NCBI GenBank assembly: GCA_934636105.1
Contig: CAKTZR010000002.1
Span: 62,001 to 126,000, forward strand
Source of the DNA: an uncultured Clostridia bacterium
GTDB lineage: Bacteria; Bacillota; Clostridia; Christensenellales; Aristaeellaceae
Length of the DNA: 64,000 nt
Direction of reading: 5' to 3'
Made by a program: the position numbers and the translations under genes. The notes beneath the pieces are model-generated. The model made no database searches. It saw only the letters and a program-made list of their open reading frames with translations, and was not told the DNA's origin. This document shows, in pieces, positions 49,513 to 61,196 of this stretch. Numbering within the stretch: position 1 is the first letter of the stretch; the number at the start of each line of letters is the position of its first letter.

Positions 49513-50439
49513 ATGCAAGCGCCCGCAAAAGGAACAAAGCGCCGCTCAATCAGCTACGCGAAATGGGGCTATATTTTCATCGCGCCGTTCTTCATCGCCT
49601 TTGCGATTTTCCAGCTGATTCCGCTCGCTTCGACCATCTATTACAGCTTTTTTGAGTATTATCGCAGCGGCTTGAAGATCATCGGCCCCAACTTTACGGG
49701 CCTTAGCAATTACGTCAAACTGCTCAGTCTGGATCTGCCCAAGTATCTGGGCAACACCATGCTGCTGTGGATTCTCGGTTTCGTGCCGCAGATCATCATC
49801 TCCCTGCTGCTGGCCGTCTGGTTTACGGATAACCGCCTGCGCATCCGCTGCCAGCCGTTCTTCAAAACCGTCATCTACATGCCCAACCTGATTATGGCTT
49901 CCGCGTTCGCGATGCTGTTCTTCGCCCTGTTCTCGGATAACGGCCCGGTCAACGCCGCGCTGATTTCCGCGGGGCTCATCAGCGAACCGTTCCGCTTCCT
50001 CTCCAGCATAGCGGGCACGCGCGGGCTGATTGCGCTGATGAACTTCCTGATGTGGTTCGGCAACACGACCATCCTGCTGATGGCGGCCGTCATGGGCATC
50101 GATTTGAGCCTGTTCGAGGCGGCCGAGATCGACGGCTGCACGCCGAGCCAGATTTTCTGGAAGATCACCATGCCGCTCATCCGCCCCATTCTGGTATACG
50201 TGATGATTACGTCCCTCATCGGCGGCCTTCAGATGTTCGATGTGCCGCAGATTTTGACCAACGGCAAGGGCAATCCGGACCGCTGCGCCACGACCATGAT
50301 TATGTACCTCAACAATCACATGTTCAGCAAGAACTACGGCATGGCCGGTGCGGTTTCCGTCATCCTGTTCATCATCTGCGCCGTTCTGTGCGTTATAATC
50401 TATCGCTCGACCAATGAAGGCGAAGGGAGGAAAAAGTAA
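49513..50439 (+). CDS. Sugar ABC transporter permease (MalF-like)
   Basis: 308 residues from ATG 49513 (AAAGGTGA upstream). Six membrane helices, with the EAA loop that docks the ATPase: FEAAEIDGCTPSQIFWKITM. The N-terminus (KWGYIFIAPFFIAFAIFQLI) is typical of the CUT1 MalF/UgpA type. It is cotranscribed with its partner, whose ATG overlaps its stop by one base (TAATG). No ATPase gene follows, so a shared MsmX-type ATPase elsewhere is likely. Confidence 0.92.
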   Translation: MQAPAKGTKRRSISYAKWGYIFIAPFFIAFAIFQLIPLASTIYYSFFEYYRSGLKIIGPNFTGLSNYVKLLSLDLPKYLGNTMLLWILGFVPQIIISLLLAVWFTDNRLRIRCQPFFKTVIYMPNLIMASAFAMLFFALFSDNGPVNAALISAGLISEPFRFLSSIAGTRGLIALMNFLMWFGNTTILLMAAVMGIDLSLFEAAEIDGCTPSQIFWKITMPLIRPILVYVMITSLIGGLQMFDVPQILTNGKGNPDRCATTMIMYLNNHMFSKNYGMAGAVSVILFIICAVLCVIIYRSTNEGEGRKK

Positions 50440-51317
50440 TGACTACGCAAGCTGTCAAGGATAAGGGCGCGGAACACAGCAAGCACGAGCTGCTCGCGCG
50501 CCGAATCGTGAGCTATGTGGTGCTCGCGCTCCTCTGCTTCCTCTGCCTGTTCTTCTTCTATGTGCTGATTATCAACGCCACGCGCAACCACTATCAAATC
50601 CAGCGCGGTTTCTCCTTCCTGCCCGGCAAATCGTTCATGACGAACCTCAAGAATGTGCTGGCGGATGCGAACATTCCGATTCTTTCGGGCATCAAGAACA
50701 GCCTGCTCGTCGCCGCCCTCTCCGCGATACTCTCCATCTATTTCTCCGCGCTGACGGCCTACGGCGTGCATGCCTATGACTTCAAGCTCAAGAAGATCGC
50801 TTCCGCGTTCATCATCCTCATCATGACGATGCCGACGCAGGTTTCCGCGCTGGGCTTCCTTCGTTTGATGACGAACATGAAGCTCACCGACACGCTGATT
50901 CCGCTGTTCCTGCCGAGCATTGCCGCGCCGACGGTGTATTATTTCATGATTTCCTACATGAAGAGCAACCTGCCGATGGAAATCGTGGAGGCCGCGCGCA
51001 TCGACGGTTCCGGCGAGTTCCACACGTTCAACTATGTGGTGCTGCCGATCATGAAACCGGCGCTGGCCGTGCAGGCGATTTTCACCTTCGTCGCCTCGTG
51101 GAACAACTACTTCGTTCCGGCCCTGATTCTGACCAGCAACAAGAACAAAACCCTCCCGATTTTGATCGCCCAGCTTCGCAGCGCGGACTTCCTCAAATTC
51201 GATATGGGTCAGGTCTACATGCTGATCGCCATCGCGATTATGCCGGTCATCATCATCTATCTGTTCCTGAGCAAGTTCATCGTCGCGGGCGTGGCCCTCG
51301 GCGGCGTGAAGGGCTGA
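50439..51317 (+). CDS. Sugar ABC transporter permease (MalG-like)
   Basis: 292 residues, six membrane helices. The EAA loop is VEAARIDGSGEFHTFNYVVL and the C-terminus ends VAGVALGGVKG, as in MalG/UgpE CUT1 permeases. Its start overlaps the stop of the first permease. It is the last gene of the operon, before a terminator. Confidence 0.93.
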   Translation: MTTQAVKDKGAEHSKHELLARRIVSYVVLALLCFLCLFFFYVLIINATRNHYQIQRGFSFLPGKSFMTNLKNVLADANIPILSGIKNSLLVAALSAILSIYFSALTAYGVHAYDFKLKKIASAFIILIMTMPTQVSALGFLRLMTNMKLTDTLIPLFLPSIAAPTVYYFMISYMKSNLPMEIVEAARIDGSGEFHTFNYVVLPIMKPALAVQAIFTFVASWNNYFVPALILTSNKNKTLPILIAQLRSADFLKFDMGQVYMLIAIAIMPVIIIYLFLSKFIVAGVALGGVKG

Positions 51318-51338
51318 TCCCCTCGCCTGCTCATCTCT

Positions 51339-51364
51339 CCTCCCTCCTTCGAGGGAGGTTTTTT
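51339..51364. terminator. Terminator between convergent units
   Basis: CCTCCCTC-CTTC-GAGGGAGG with a T6 run, after the permease gene. Confidence 0.9.
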
Positions 51365-51367
51365 CAT

Positions 51368-52390
51368 TTAATACGACGATACATCCGTTTCCGTCACCTG
51401 CGAATTCACGCCAAGCACGGTCGCACGCGCCGACCAGCGCACATCGTTTTCATCCGTATATTCAAACGAAAGATCGATGTATCGCATGCGGCCCCAATGC
51501 CCGCCGGCCTGCCCGTAATCATCGAAAGCATACAGGCTCGTCAGCTTCATGCTCAGCGGGCAGCCGTATTTCTCCCGCAGTGCAAGCCGCGCATTCCGTT
51601 CCGCCGCATCGATGTTGATGCCCTCGCACTCATTCCTGATGCCGCAGAGAAACATGTCGTCAAGCAGCTCGTCGTCCGTCAGCCGCCGATACGGCGTAAA
51701 GATAAATTTGCCGTTCTGCGAGCCGAGGAACGACGCCTCGTCCAGTTCCACCGCCTTCAGCGTTTGGGGCACGTCTTCCCGCTTGAGCATGCCGCGCTCC
51801 ACCTGCGCTTTCAGGCTGGCCCAGCGTTCCTCGTCCTCCGCCGTGACCGAGCGCAGATACATCTGCCCGCGCACGCAGTTTCGCTCGCAGAGCGCATCCG
51901 GGTCAAATGCTTCGCCCAGCTGATGGTACGCATCCAGAATCGCCAGCATTTCCTCATCCGTCAAGCAGTTGCCCGGCAGGAGCAGCAGCACCCGCTCCCC
52001 GTCGTATTCCGCCGGATCGAGCGCGTACACGCCGACGCGGACATTCTTCTCCGCTTCCAGCACGCTTGCGCCGTCGCCCGTCCGCTCCCCAGCCGCGTAA
52101 GCCGTCATCAGCTTGTCCATGCGTTTGCGCTCGCCCGTGGTCAGGCGGCAGTTGCTCGTCAGGGCTGCGCGGATATCAGCATACAGCATCTGTCTCGTGT
52201 CGATCTCGGTATAGGCTTCCTCCAGCATCCAGCCCGTCTCCTCCTTCTCCTGCCGGATTCTGGGCAGATAGCTGACTTCCTCGCGCAGCTCGATCATCGG
52301 CGCATCCTCAACCACGCCCTCGCGCACGGCCTGCGCCCCCATCGGCAGACAAAACATCAGCACCAGCGCGGCCAAACCCGTCTTTTTCAT
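51368..52390 (-). CDS. Secreted protein of unknown function
   Basis: 340 residues with a signal peptide (TGLAALVLMFCLPMGAQA) and a soluble, acidic mature part. I recognise no domain; two weak, related stretches (RMDKLMTAYAAGERTGDGAS and DDYGQAGGHWGRMRYIDLSF) do not settle a family. AAGGAAGGG lies before the ATG. It is immediately downstream of the second two-component system on the same strand, and three 11-bp-phased repeats sit in the 90-base gap, so it is a likely direct target of that regulator. Confidence 0.7.
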   Translation of the reverse strand: MKKTGLAALVLMFCLPMGAQAVREGVVEDAPMIELREEVSYLPRIRQEKEETGWMLEEAYTEIDTRQMLYADIRAALTSNCRLTTGERKRMDKLMTAYAAGERTGDGASVLEAEKNVRVGVYALDPAEYDGERVLLLLPGNCLTDEEMLAILDAYHQLGEAFDPDALCERNCVRGQMYLRSVTAEDEERWASLKAQVERGMLKREDVPQTLKAVELDEASFLGSQNGKFIFTPYRRLTDDELLDDMFLCGIRNECEGINIDAAERNARLALREKYGCPLSMKLTSLYAFDDYGQAGGHWGRMRYIDLSFEYTDENDVRWSARATVLGVNSQVTETDVSSY

Positions 52391-52410
52391 GTCAAAACCC
52401 TTCCTTTCGA

Positions 52411-52440
52411 TGTCGTTTTGATGTCATTTGGGTGTCGTTT
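52411..52440 (-). promoter_or_regulatory. Three 11-bp-phased direct repeats (OmpR-type box)
   Basis: On the plus strand TGTCGTTT, TGTCATTT and TGTCGTTT begin at 52411, 52422 and 52433, exactly one helical turn apart. OmpR/PhoB regulators bind such direct repeats on one DNA face. Confidence 0.6.
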
Positions 52441-52479
52441 CCGTGCTTTTATGCTACCCGATTTCGCGTTTCCATGTCG

Positions 52480-53796
52480 TCACAGGGATGTATCCATCCT
52501 GTAACAAACGCGCGTGCCTTGGCCGATTTCGCTCTCGATGCGGATATCGCCGTGATGCAGCCGCGCGATTTTGCGGCAGAGCGGCAGCCCCAGCCCCGCG
52601 CCGCCCACGCTTCTTGTGCGCGCCTTGTCCGCCTTATAAAACGGCTCGAACGCCCGCGCGATCTGCTGTGCCGTCATGCCGCACCCATGATCGATCACGT
52701 CAAATCCGTTCGGTTGCAGCGCCACGCAGACGGGTTCTTTTCCGCCCGCGCGCTGAGCATTCACCACCAGATTGCGCAGCAGCAGAATCGTCAGCTCCCG
52801 TTCGCCGACGAACGTCGCGCCCTCTCCCTCCAACTGCACGCCGTCGAACACGCAAAGCGCCTCTTCGGCCATCGCCCGCGAGTCAAACGGCGCAAACGCG
52901 GGTTCTTCGTGGTCCAGCCGCGTCAGCAGCAGCAGACGCTCATCCATCGTCGAAAGCCGCGACGCTTCCCGCGCCATCGTATCCAGCAATTCGCCCTGCT
53001 GATTTTCACTCAATCTGGATTGCTGCAAGAGCCGCGTCCCGCCGAGAATCGCCGTCAGCGGCGTGCGCATCTCGTGCGCCAGCGCATCGATGAGCGCCTG
53101 ACGCTCCTGCGTCTGCGCGCGCAGGGCCGATTCCCGCTCGCCAATCGCCGCGCTCATCTGCGAAAATGCGCAAATCAGCGCGCCGATTTCGTCGTTTCGC
53201 GCCGTCGGCAGGGATGCTGCATAATCCCCGTCCGCCAGCTTCACCGCCGCGGCGGATATCTGGTTCAGCGGCCGGGTCAGCACGCCGGAAATCCAGATGG
53301 CCAGCGCGCCGGCCAAAGCCAGTCCAGCCAGACCCAGCAGCGCCGCGCCCCGCAAAAGCTCGCGCCGAAGCGCATAGACGGGGGCAACATCCAACGCCGC
53401 CAGCAGCACAACATCCCCGCCCAGCGCGTGCGCGATGAACAGATTCTCACTCGGCCCGTCCAGCAGCGTAGCGCGCGCTTCGGTTTGCAATAGTTCGGTC
53501 AGTTTTTCTGCCGTCGGGAGCGCTTCGCCCGTGATTGGCTCGCCGTCCCGTAATAAATAGACGGTCAATTCGCGCGAACCATAACGCGCCTGCAAGGCCG
53601 AAGCATCCTGTCCGCTGATGCTCCCCGACGCGGTTTCCAGCGCCACCGCACGCGCAATCGCCGCTTCCTCGCCGAGCGCCCGCACGCGTTCCCGCTCCAT
53701 CGTCAGAGCAAAACTGCGCGTCACGACCAGCGCCATGCCCGGCCCCAACAGCGCCAGCACCAGCGCCACCATGCACAGCGCGATGCGTTTTCTCAT
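52480..53796 (-). CDS. Sensor histidine kinase
   Basis: 438 residues. A membrane helix at each end of a sensor region of about 110 residues (second helix GLAGLALAGALAIWISGVLT), HAMP (about 170-215), HisKA with the phosphorylated His in DALAHEMRTPLTAILGG, and a HATPase_c domain in which the G boxes (DHGCGM, then GGAGLGLPLC) are clear and the N box reads NLVVNAQRAG (Asn kept). It overlaps the regulator gene by four bases (ATGA). The signal sensed is unknown. Confidence 0.92.
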   Translation of the reverse strand: MRKRIALCMVALVLALLGPGMALVVTRSFALTMERERVRALGEEAAIARAVALETASGSISGQDASALQARYGSRELTVYLLRDGEPITGEALPTAEKLTELLQTEARATLLDGPSENLFIAHALGGDVVLLAALDVAPVYALRRELLRGAALLGLAGLALAGALAIWISGVLTRPLNQISAAAVKLADGDYAASLPTARNDEIGALICAFSQMSAAIGERESALRAQTQERQALIDALAHEMRTPLTAILGGTRLLQQSRLSENQQGELLDTMAREASRLSTMDERLLLLTRLDHEEPAFAPFDSRAMAEEALCVFDGVQLEGEGATFVGERELTILLLRNLVVNAQRAGGKEPVCVALQPNGFDVIDHGCGMTAQQIARAFEPFYKADKARTRSVGGAGLGLPLCRKIARLHHGDIRIESEIGQGTRVCYRMDTSL

Positions 53797-54458
53797 GCCC
53801 GTTCCTCCCCACCGCAGAACCGATAGCCGTATTTATACACCGTTTCGATGTATTCAGCGCCGATTTTGCCGCGCAGGCGCTGAATATGCACATCCACCGT
53901 GCGTGTCTCGCCCTGATAGGTATAGCCCCACACGCCTGAAAGCAGCGCTTCGCGGCTGAGCGCCACGTTGTTTCGCCGCACGAGCATCGCCAGCAGATCA
54001 AATTCCAGCGCGGTCAGCGCCACTTCGCGCCCACCCTTCATCACGCGTCGGGACGGCAGATCAATCTCAAGCGCGCCGAAGACAAAGCGCGTCTGTTCCT
54101 TCTTCGTGCGGCGGAGGATGTTTTCCACGCGCGCCAGCAGCTCCTCCGGCTCAAACGGCTTGAGCATGTAATCCTCCGCGCCCATGCGAAGCCCGCGCAC
54201 CCGGTCGCAGACCGCCGTTTTCGCCGTCAGAAACAGCACGGGAATCGCCCGCTCGATCATCGTTTCGGCCAGCGAAAAGCCGTCTTCGCCCGGCAGCATG
54301 ATATCCAGAATCGCCAAATCCGGCGTTTTTTCCTCCAGCATGCGCCGGGCCTGCCCCGCGTCCTCCGCCGCCTGCACATCATAACCGACCAGCGACAGCT
54401 GCAAGGTCACGACCTGCCGAACGGACGCGTCATCCTCGACGAGCAAAAGACTTGCCAT
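53793..54458 (-). CDS. OmpR/PhoB-family response regulator
   Basis: 221 residues from ATG 54458 (GGAGGAGG upstream). The receiver has VEDDASVR, the phosphoacceptor Asp in LAILDIMLPGEDG and LTAKTA/YMLKPF; the DNA-binding domain has ALEFDLLAMLVRRNNVALSR and TVDVHIQRLRGKI. It lies before its kinase in the same operon. A TGTAAC-N5-TGTAAC box upstream (54511-54527) points to autoregulation or cross-control by a WalR/PhoP-like regulator. Confidence 0.93.
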   Translation of the reverse strand: MASLLLVEDDASVRQVVTLQLSLVGYDVQAAEDAGQARRMLEEKTPDLAILDIMLPGEDGFSLAETMIERAIPVLFLTAKTAVCDRVRGLRMGAEDYMLKPFEPEELLARVENILRRTKKEQTRFVFGALEIDLPSRRVMKGGREVALTALEFDLLAMLVRRNNVALSREALLSGVWGYTYQGETRTVDVHIQRLRGKIGAEYIETVYKYGYRFCGGEERA

Positions 54459-54510
54459 GCCGTTTCCTCCTCCCTTCGCCTTTATCATACCATATATTTT
54501 TTCTTTCTCG

Positions 54511-54527
54511 TGTAACAAAGTTGTAAC
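54511..54527 (-). promoter_or_regulatory. TGTAAC-N5-TGTAAC box before the second two-component operon
   Basis: Plus strand TGTAAC at 54511-54516 and 54522-54527, an exact match to the WalR-type pattern TGTWAH-N5-TGTWAH. TATGAT (minus strand) downstream is a candidate -10 box without a clear -35, as expected for an activated promoter. Confidence 0.55.
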
Positions 54528-54559
54528 GATAGAAAAACGAACGTGTAAACAATAAAAGA

Positions 54560-54638
54560 AACGGACGCGCGATGCGCGCCCCTACAACCGATTTTCGTTC
54601 ATCCTCAGCATGTAGGGGCGACCATTGGTCGTCCGTTT
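54560..54638. repeat. MITE-like paired palindromic repeat
   Basis: CGGACGCGCGATGCGCGCCC + CTACAA on the left and TGTAGGGGCG then ATTGGTCGTCCG on the right, so the ends are inverted. The left half recurs at 10664-10690. It lies between radA and the response regulator. Confidence 0.65.
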
Positions 54639-54654
54639 TCTTCCATTTTCGCGT

Positions 54655-56031
<1,377 letters not shown>

Positions 56032-56128
56032 GTTCAACCTCCGTCCACGTTCATATGTTGATTGTATCACACTTGGCCGCCTGTGCAAAGCCGGGGCGAA
56101 ACTTTTTTCGTTTTGCGTATTTTTTCGG

Positions 56129-56157
56129 TTGAATCCGCCCCACAATTTCGGTATAAT
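56129..56157 (+). promoter_or_regulatory. Promoter of the degenerate phosphoesterase gene
   Basis: TTGAAT (56129-56134), 17-base spacer, TATAAT (56152-56157). Transcription would start about 130 bases before the ATG. Confidence 0.75.
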
Positions 56158-56165
56158 GGATGTGT

Positions 56166-56290
56166 TGGTTACATTTCCCATTTTTACGTAACCTTTCGGC
56201 TTCGCGCCGACTGAACATACACAGGTTTCCATACGAAAGAGGGTCGGCCTTCGGGCTGCTCACAGCGATTATTGGATAGATTCGAGGTTT
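56166..56290 (+). promoter_or_regulatory. Structured 5' leader, unassigned
   Basis: About 125 bases of untranslated leader with a GGTTAC/GTAACC hairpin, a CGGC-TTCGC-GCCG hairpin and a third stem (GGTCGGCC-TTCG-GGCTG). No match to a riboswitch class I know. Could be a regulatory RNA or simply a stable leader. Confidence 0.35.
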
Positions 56291-56295
56291 CAGCC

Positions 56296-57420
56296 ATGAA
56301 CAGACGACCCTCTCAAAGCCGAAGCGGCTTCGACTCCTTTTCCCCGCAGCATACCGCGCATTTCAAAGCCGCGCAGCCCGGCGACGAGTTTTTCGAGCCG
56401 AAGCCGCGCGCGCCGCTGGGCCGACGCATTCTGCTGATTTTGCTGGTTCTGCTGCTCGCGGCGCTGGCCGTCAATCTGGCGGTGAATCAATTCGTGCAGG
56501 TTGCGCGCGTCACCGTGCCGATTCGGCGGATGGATTCGGCGTTCGAGGGCTATACGCTGCTGCAAATTTCCGACCTCAAGGGCGCAACGTTCGGGGCAGA
56601 TCAGTCCTTCATCCGTTTTGCGCTGCAAAACGAGGATTTTGACGCGGTCGTGCTGACGGGCGACATGGTTTCCTCTCGTGGGAACGCCCAGCCGCTCTAT
56701 GCGTTGATCGAAATGCTGCGCGAATTGAAGCCGGACGCGCCGATTTACATGATTCCGGGCGACAAGGACCCGCTCCCCGCATCGATGAGCTATGCCACGG
56801 GCGGCAGTCCGTTTGCGCCGTGGGTGCTGGGCGCGAAGCAGCGCGGCGGACAGCTGCTCAGTTCTCCCGTGCGGATTGAGCGCGACGGACATGTGCTCTG
56901 GCTGACGACCAGCGCGCTTTTGAGCCTGGATATGGACACGATGCAGGAGCAGTTTGAGCGGCAATACCTCGACGCGCTGGCCGAGGGCGACGAAAACGCC
57001 ATCGAGCTGGCGACCTATAATCTGCAATGGCTGACGGAGACCCGCGACGCGCGCGCGCAGATGACCGACGAGGATGTATATATCGCCCTGACGCACGTGC
57101 CGCCCGCCGACGAGGAGCTTGAGGGCGCGTATGCTGGCAGCCTGCGCGGGCGGCTGCATCTCGTGGTCTGCGGCCATTATCAGGGCGGACTGGTTCGCCT
57201 GCCGTTTGTCGGCGCGCTGTTCATCCCGTCGCAGAACCTCCCGCTTTACGGGCTTCTGCCGGGGGCGGACACCTATTACGGCCTGACTAAAAAAGGAGGG
57301 ACGTATCTCTACGTCTCTCCCGGTCTGGGCGACAACGACGGGCTGTATCCCCTGCCGTTCTTCCGCCTTTTCAACCCGCCGACGGTTTCGCTGCTCTCCT
57401 TAACGACATCGAGCTTATAA
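56296..57420 (+). CDS. Membrane-anchored metallophosphoesterase-like protein with lost metal ligands
   Basis: 374 residues from ATG 56296 (GAGG eight bases upstream). A cytoplasmic tail, one membrane helix (44-64), then an extracytoplasmic domain with the calcineurin-like phosphoesterase layout. Several key residues have changed: the usual DxH is D93-L-K95, GNHD is GDKD (155-158), and the last GHxH is GHYQ (293-296). D123 (GDMV) and H267 (THVPP) are kept. The fold is clear, but a normal dinuclear site cannot form, so it may be a binding protein or use one metal. The relatives are YkuE-like enzymes. Confidence 0.8.
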   Translation: MNRRPSQSRSGFDSFSPQHTAHFKAAQPGDEFFEPKPRAPLGRRILLILLVLLLAALAVNLAVNQFVQVARVTVPIRRMDSAFEGYTLLQISDLKGATFGADQSFIRFALQNEDFDAVVLTGDMVSSRGNAQPLYALIEMLRELKPDAPIYMIPGDKDPLPASMSYATGGSPFAPWVLGAKQRGGQLLSSPVRIERDGHVLWLTTSALLSLDMDTMQEQFERQYLDALAEGDENAIELATYNLQWLTETRDARAQMTDEDVYIALTHVPPADEELEGAYAGSLRGRLHLVVCGHYQGGLVRLPFVGALFIPSQNLPLYGLLPGADTYYGLTKKGGTYLYVSPGLGDNDGLYPLPFFRLFNPPTVSLLSLTTSSL

Positions 57421-57424
57421 AAAG

Positions 57425-57577
57425 ACGATTGGGGCTTTGCCCCAAACCCCACCGGAAACCTGAGGTTTCCGGCCTTCCCGCCTTGATTTATCGCTTCGCG
57501 ATAAATCGTTAAAGTCTTAGGTGGGAGGTGCAGGAACCTCAGGTTCCTGCCAGGGTTTGGGACAGAGTCCCAATCGT
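57425..57577. repeat. Paired three-hairpin palindromic repeat, family A copies 3 and 4
   Basis: Copy 3: GGGGC-ttt-GCCCC, CCGGAAACCT-g-AGGTTTCCGG, GATTTATCG-CTT-CGCGATAAATC. Copy 4 follows in inverted order: GCAGGAACCT-c-AGGTTCCTGC and GGGAC-aga-GTCCC. It fills the gap between two convergent genes and may terminate both. Confidence 0.8.
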
Positions 57578-57583
57578 TTTCTC

Positions 57584-59200
<1,617 letters not shown>

Positions 59201-61021
59201 TTACTCTCCTCCAATTCCTTTGTCCAGGCTTGCGCCGGTCAGCTTGTTAATCAGCGCGTTGCAGATCAGGATGAACACGATCAAAATCAGGTTAATGCCG
59301 CTGGAAAACGCGTACAGACCCATCTCGTCGAAATAATCCAGCATCGTGGTGATGATCTTCGTCTGCGAGCACAGCAGCATGAACAGCGTCAGCTCACGCA
59401 CGCAGGTGATGAACGGCAGCAGATAGCCGCTCATGATGGACGTTTTCTGGATCGGAATGATGATGTTGAGCATGCGCTTGTGCCACGGGATATCCTGAAT
59501 GATGGCGGCTTCCTCGATTTCGCCGGAGAGCTGCATCATGGAGCTGAGCGCGCTGCGGCTGGCGAACGGGATATATTTTACCGTGCCGGCCAGCACGAGC
59601 AGCAGATAGGTGTTGAAAATGCCCATCGAGGAGCCGAACACGAAGAACGCGACGCCCACGGCCAGCGACGGCATCAGATACGGCAGGAACGCCATGTTGT
59701 TGACGTAGGCCGCCCACTTGCTGCGGCGGTTCTTGCTGACGCAGTAGCCGACCAGCAGGCCGATGGTGCCCGCCAGCAGCGCGCAGCAGACCGCGACAAT
59801 CAGCGTGCCCTTGAACGCGCCCCAGATGGCTTCGTTAAAAAGAATGCCCTTCTGGCCGTACATGCCGTTTTCGGTGATGTTTTCGCTCGTCACCCACCAC
59901 TTGGTCGTCAGGTTGCCCGCCACGCCGTTGCGGATGAAGCTGTAATCGCCGGGGTTCGGCAGGAAGGTTTCGATGGCGAACAGGATGATCGGCAGAATGC
60001 CCGTGAAGAACGTGGTCACGCAGAAGATCGCCGCGACCACATTGCGGCCGACCTTGCCGAGGTTGACCAGCGAAATCTGGCCGGACTTGCCGGTGACGGT
60101 CGTGTAGCTCTGGCGGCCGGAGGTCGTCTTCTGGTTGACGATCAGAATCAGCACGCCGAAGAGAATCATGATGACCGCGAGGATGCTCGCTTCACCCGCG
60201 CGCTTCTCGCCCATCTGCACGTACTTGGTGCAAAGGGTCGTCAGGTTCAGGTAATGCGGCACAGGGTAAGAGCCCATCGCGCTGGAAAAGACCAGCAGCA
60301 CCGTGCTGAGCACGGCAGGCTTGACCAGCGGCAGCGTCACGCGCGCGAAAATCTTGAGACGCGGCGTGCCCATGATGGTCGCGGCTTCTTCGAGGTTCGC
60401 ATCCATGTTGCGGAAAATACCGCCGATGAGGATATACGCGAACGGCGCGTAGTGCAGCGAGAGCACCATGACGCTGGGGAACATGCCCTGGCACCACCAC
60501 AGCGGCATGCGGATGCCGAAGATGGCGGCCAGCAGGCCGTCGGATGTGCCCGTCACGAGGTTGGAATCAAACAGATTCTGCCAGATGACGGCCAGCGTCC
60601 ACTGGGGCATGATATACGGGAAAATGAAGATCGAGCTTAGATATTTCTTGCAGCGCATATTCGTGCGGGTGACCAGATAAGCGAACAGGCCGCCGTAGAA
60701 AATCGCGCCGAAGCAGGAAAACACCGACAGCAGAACCGAGTTGAGCAGCGGCGACCAGAGATTGACTTTCGCCAGCTTGCCGGTGAACAGGTCCTGCCAG
60801 TTATAAAGCGTGTAGCCCTCCGTCAGCCCGGTATAATGGCTATCGACCGAGCCGACGTGAACGGTTACGGTATCCAGCGCGATGGAAATCATCGGCGCAA
60901 TGGTTGAGAATGTGAGCAGGATACCCAGCGCCAGCAGAATGGCGTTCTGCGGCTTGGAGAATGTGGTTTTCAGCTTATTGAGCCAAACCCGCGTCCCGCT
61001 CGCTTTGACAGTTTGCTGCAT
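59201..61021 (-). CDS. Fused two-domain ABC transporter permease (FbpB-like)
   Basis: 606 residues from ATG 61021 with GGGGG upstream. Two permease halves in one chain, each about 270 residues with six helices and an EAA loop: LEEAATIMGTPRLKIFARVTL in the first and IEEAAIIQDIPWHKRMLNII in the second. Such fused permeases serve iron(III) (FbpB/SfuB) and related ABC importers. It abuts the ATPase gene. Hairpins in the gap before it (61043-61070 and 61127-61151) may lower its expression relative to the binding protein. Confidence 0.9.
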   Translation of the reverse strand: MQQTVKASGTRVWLNKLKTTFSKPQNAILLALGILLTFSTIAPMISIALDTVTVHVGSVDSHYTGLTEGYTLYNWQDLFTGKLAKVNLWSPLLNSVLLSVFSCFGAIFYGGLFAYLVTRTNMRCKKYLSSIFIFPYIMPQWTLAVIWQNLFDSNLVTGTSDGLLAAIFGIRMPLWWCQGMFPSVMVLSLHYAPFAYILIGGIFRNMDANLEEAATIMGTPRLKIFARVTLPLVKPAVLSTVLLVFSSAMGSYPVPHYLNLTTLCTKYVQMGEKRAGEASILAVIMILFGVLILIVNQKTTSGRQSYTTVTGKSGQISLVNLGKVGRNVVAAIFCVTTFFTGILPIILFAIETFLPNPGDYSFIRNGVAGNLTTKWWVTSENITENGMYGQKGILFNEAIWGAFKGTLIVAVCCALLAGTIGLLVGYCVSKNRRSKWAAYVNNMAFLPYLMPSLAVGVAFFVFGSSMGIFNTYLLLVLAGTVKYIPFASRSALSSMMQLSGEIEEAAIIQDIPWHKRMLNIIIPIQKTSIMSGYLLPFITCVRELTLFMLLCSQTKIITTMLDYFDEMGLYAFSSGINLILIVFILICNALINKLTGASLDKGIGGE

Positions 61022-61042
61022 GATATTCCCCCTGTACCATGC

Positions 61043-61070
61043 GAGGGGCATGAAACGCTTCATGCCCCTC
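61043..61070. repeat. 12-bp inverted repeat, with a second hairpin at 61127-61151
   Basis: GAGGGGCATGAA-acgc-TTCATGCCCCTC. A second stem CAAAGGGC/GCCCTTTG lies at 61127-61151. Both lie in the gap between the binding-protein and permease genes. Confidence 0.6.
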
Positions 61071-61196
61071 ACACGTCAAGATTCGTCCATCTTTCTTATG
61101 TTCGAGGTCTGCGCCTGCGGGCGCACCAAAGGGCTTTCCGATCGCCCTTTGGAAACCTTCGGTCACATAGTCAAGATTCCAAAGATTCCGAAATGA

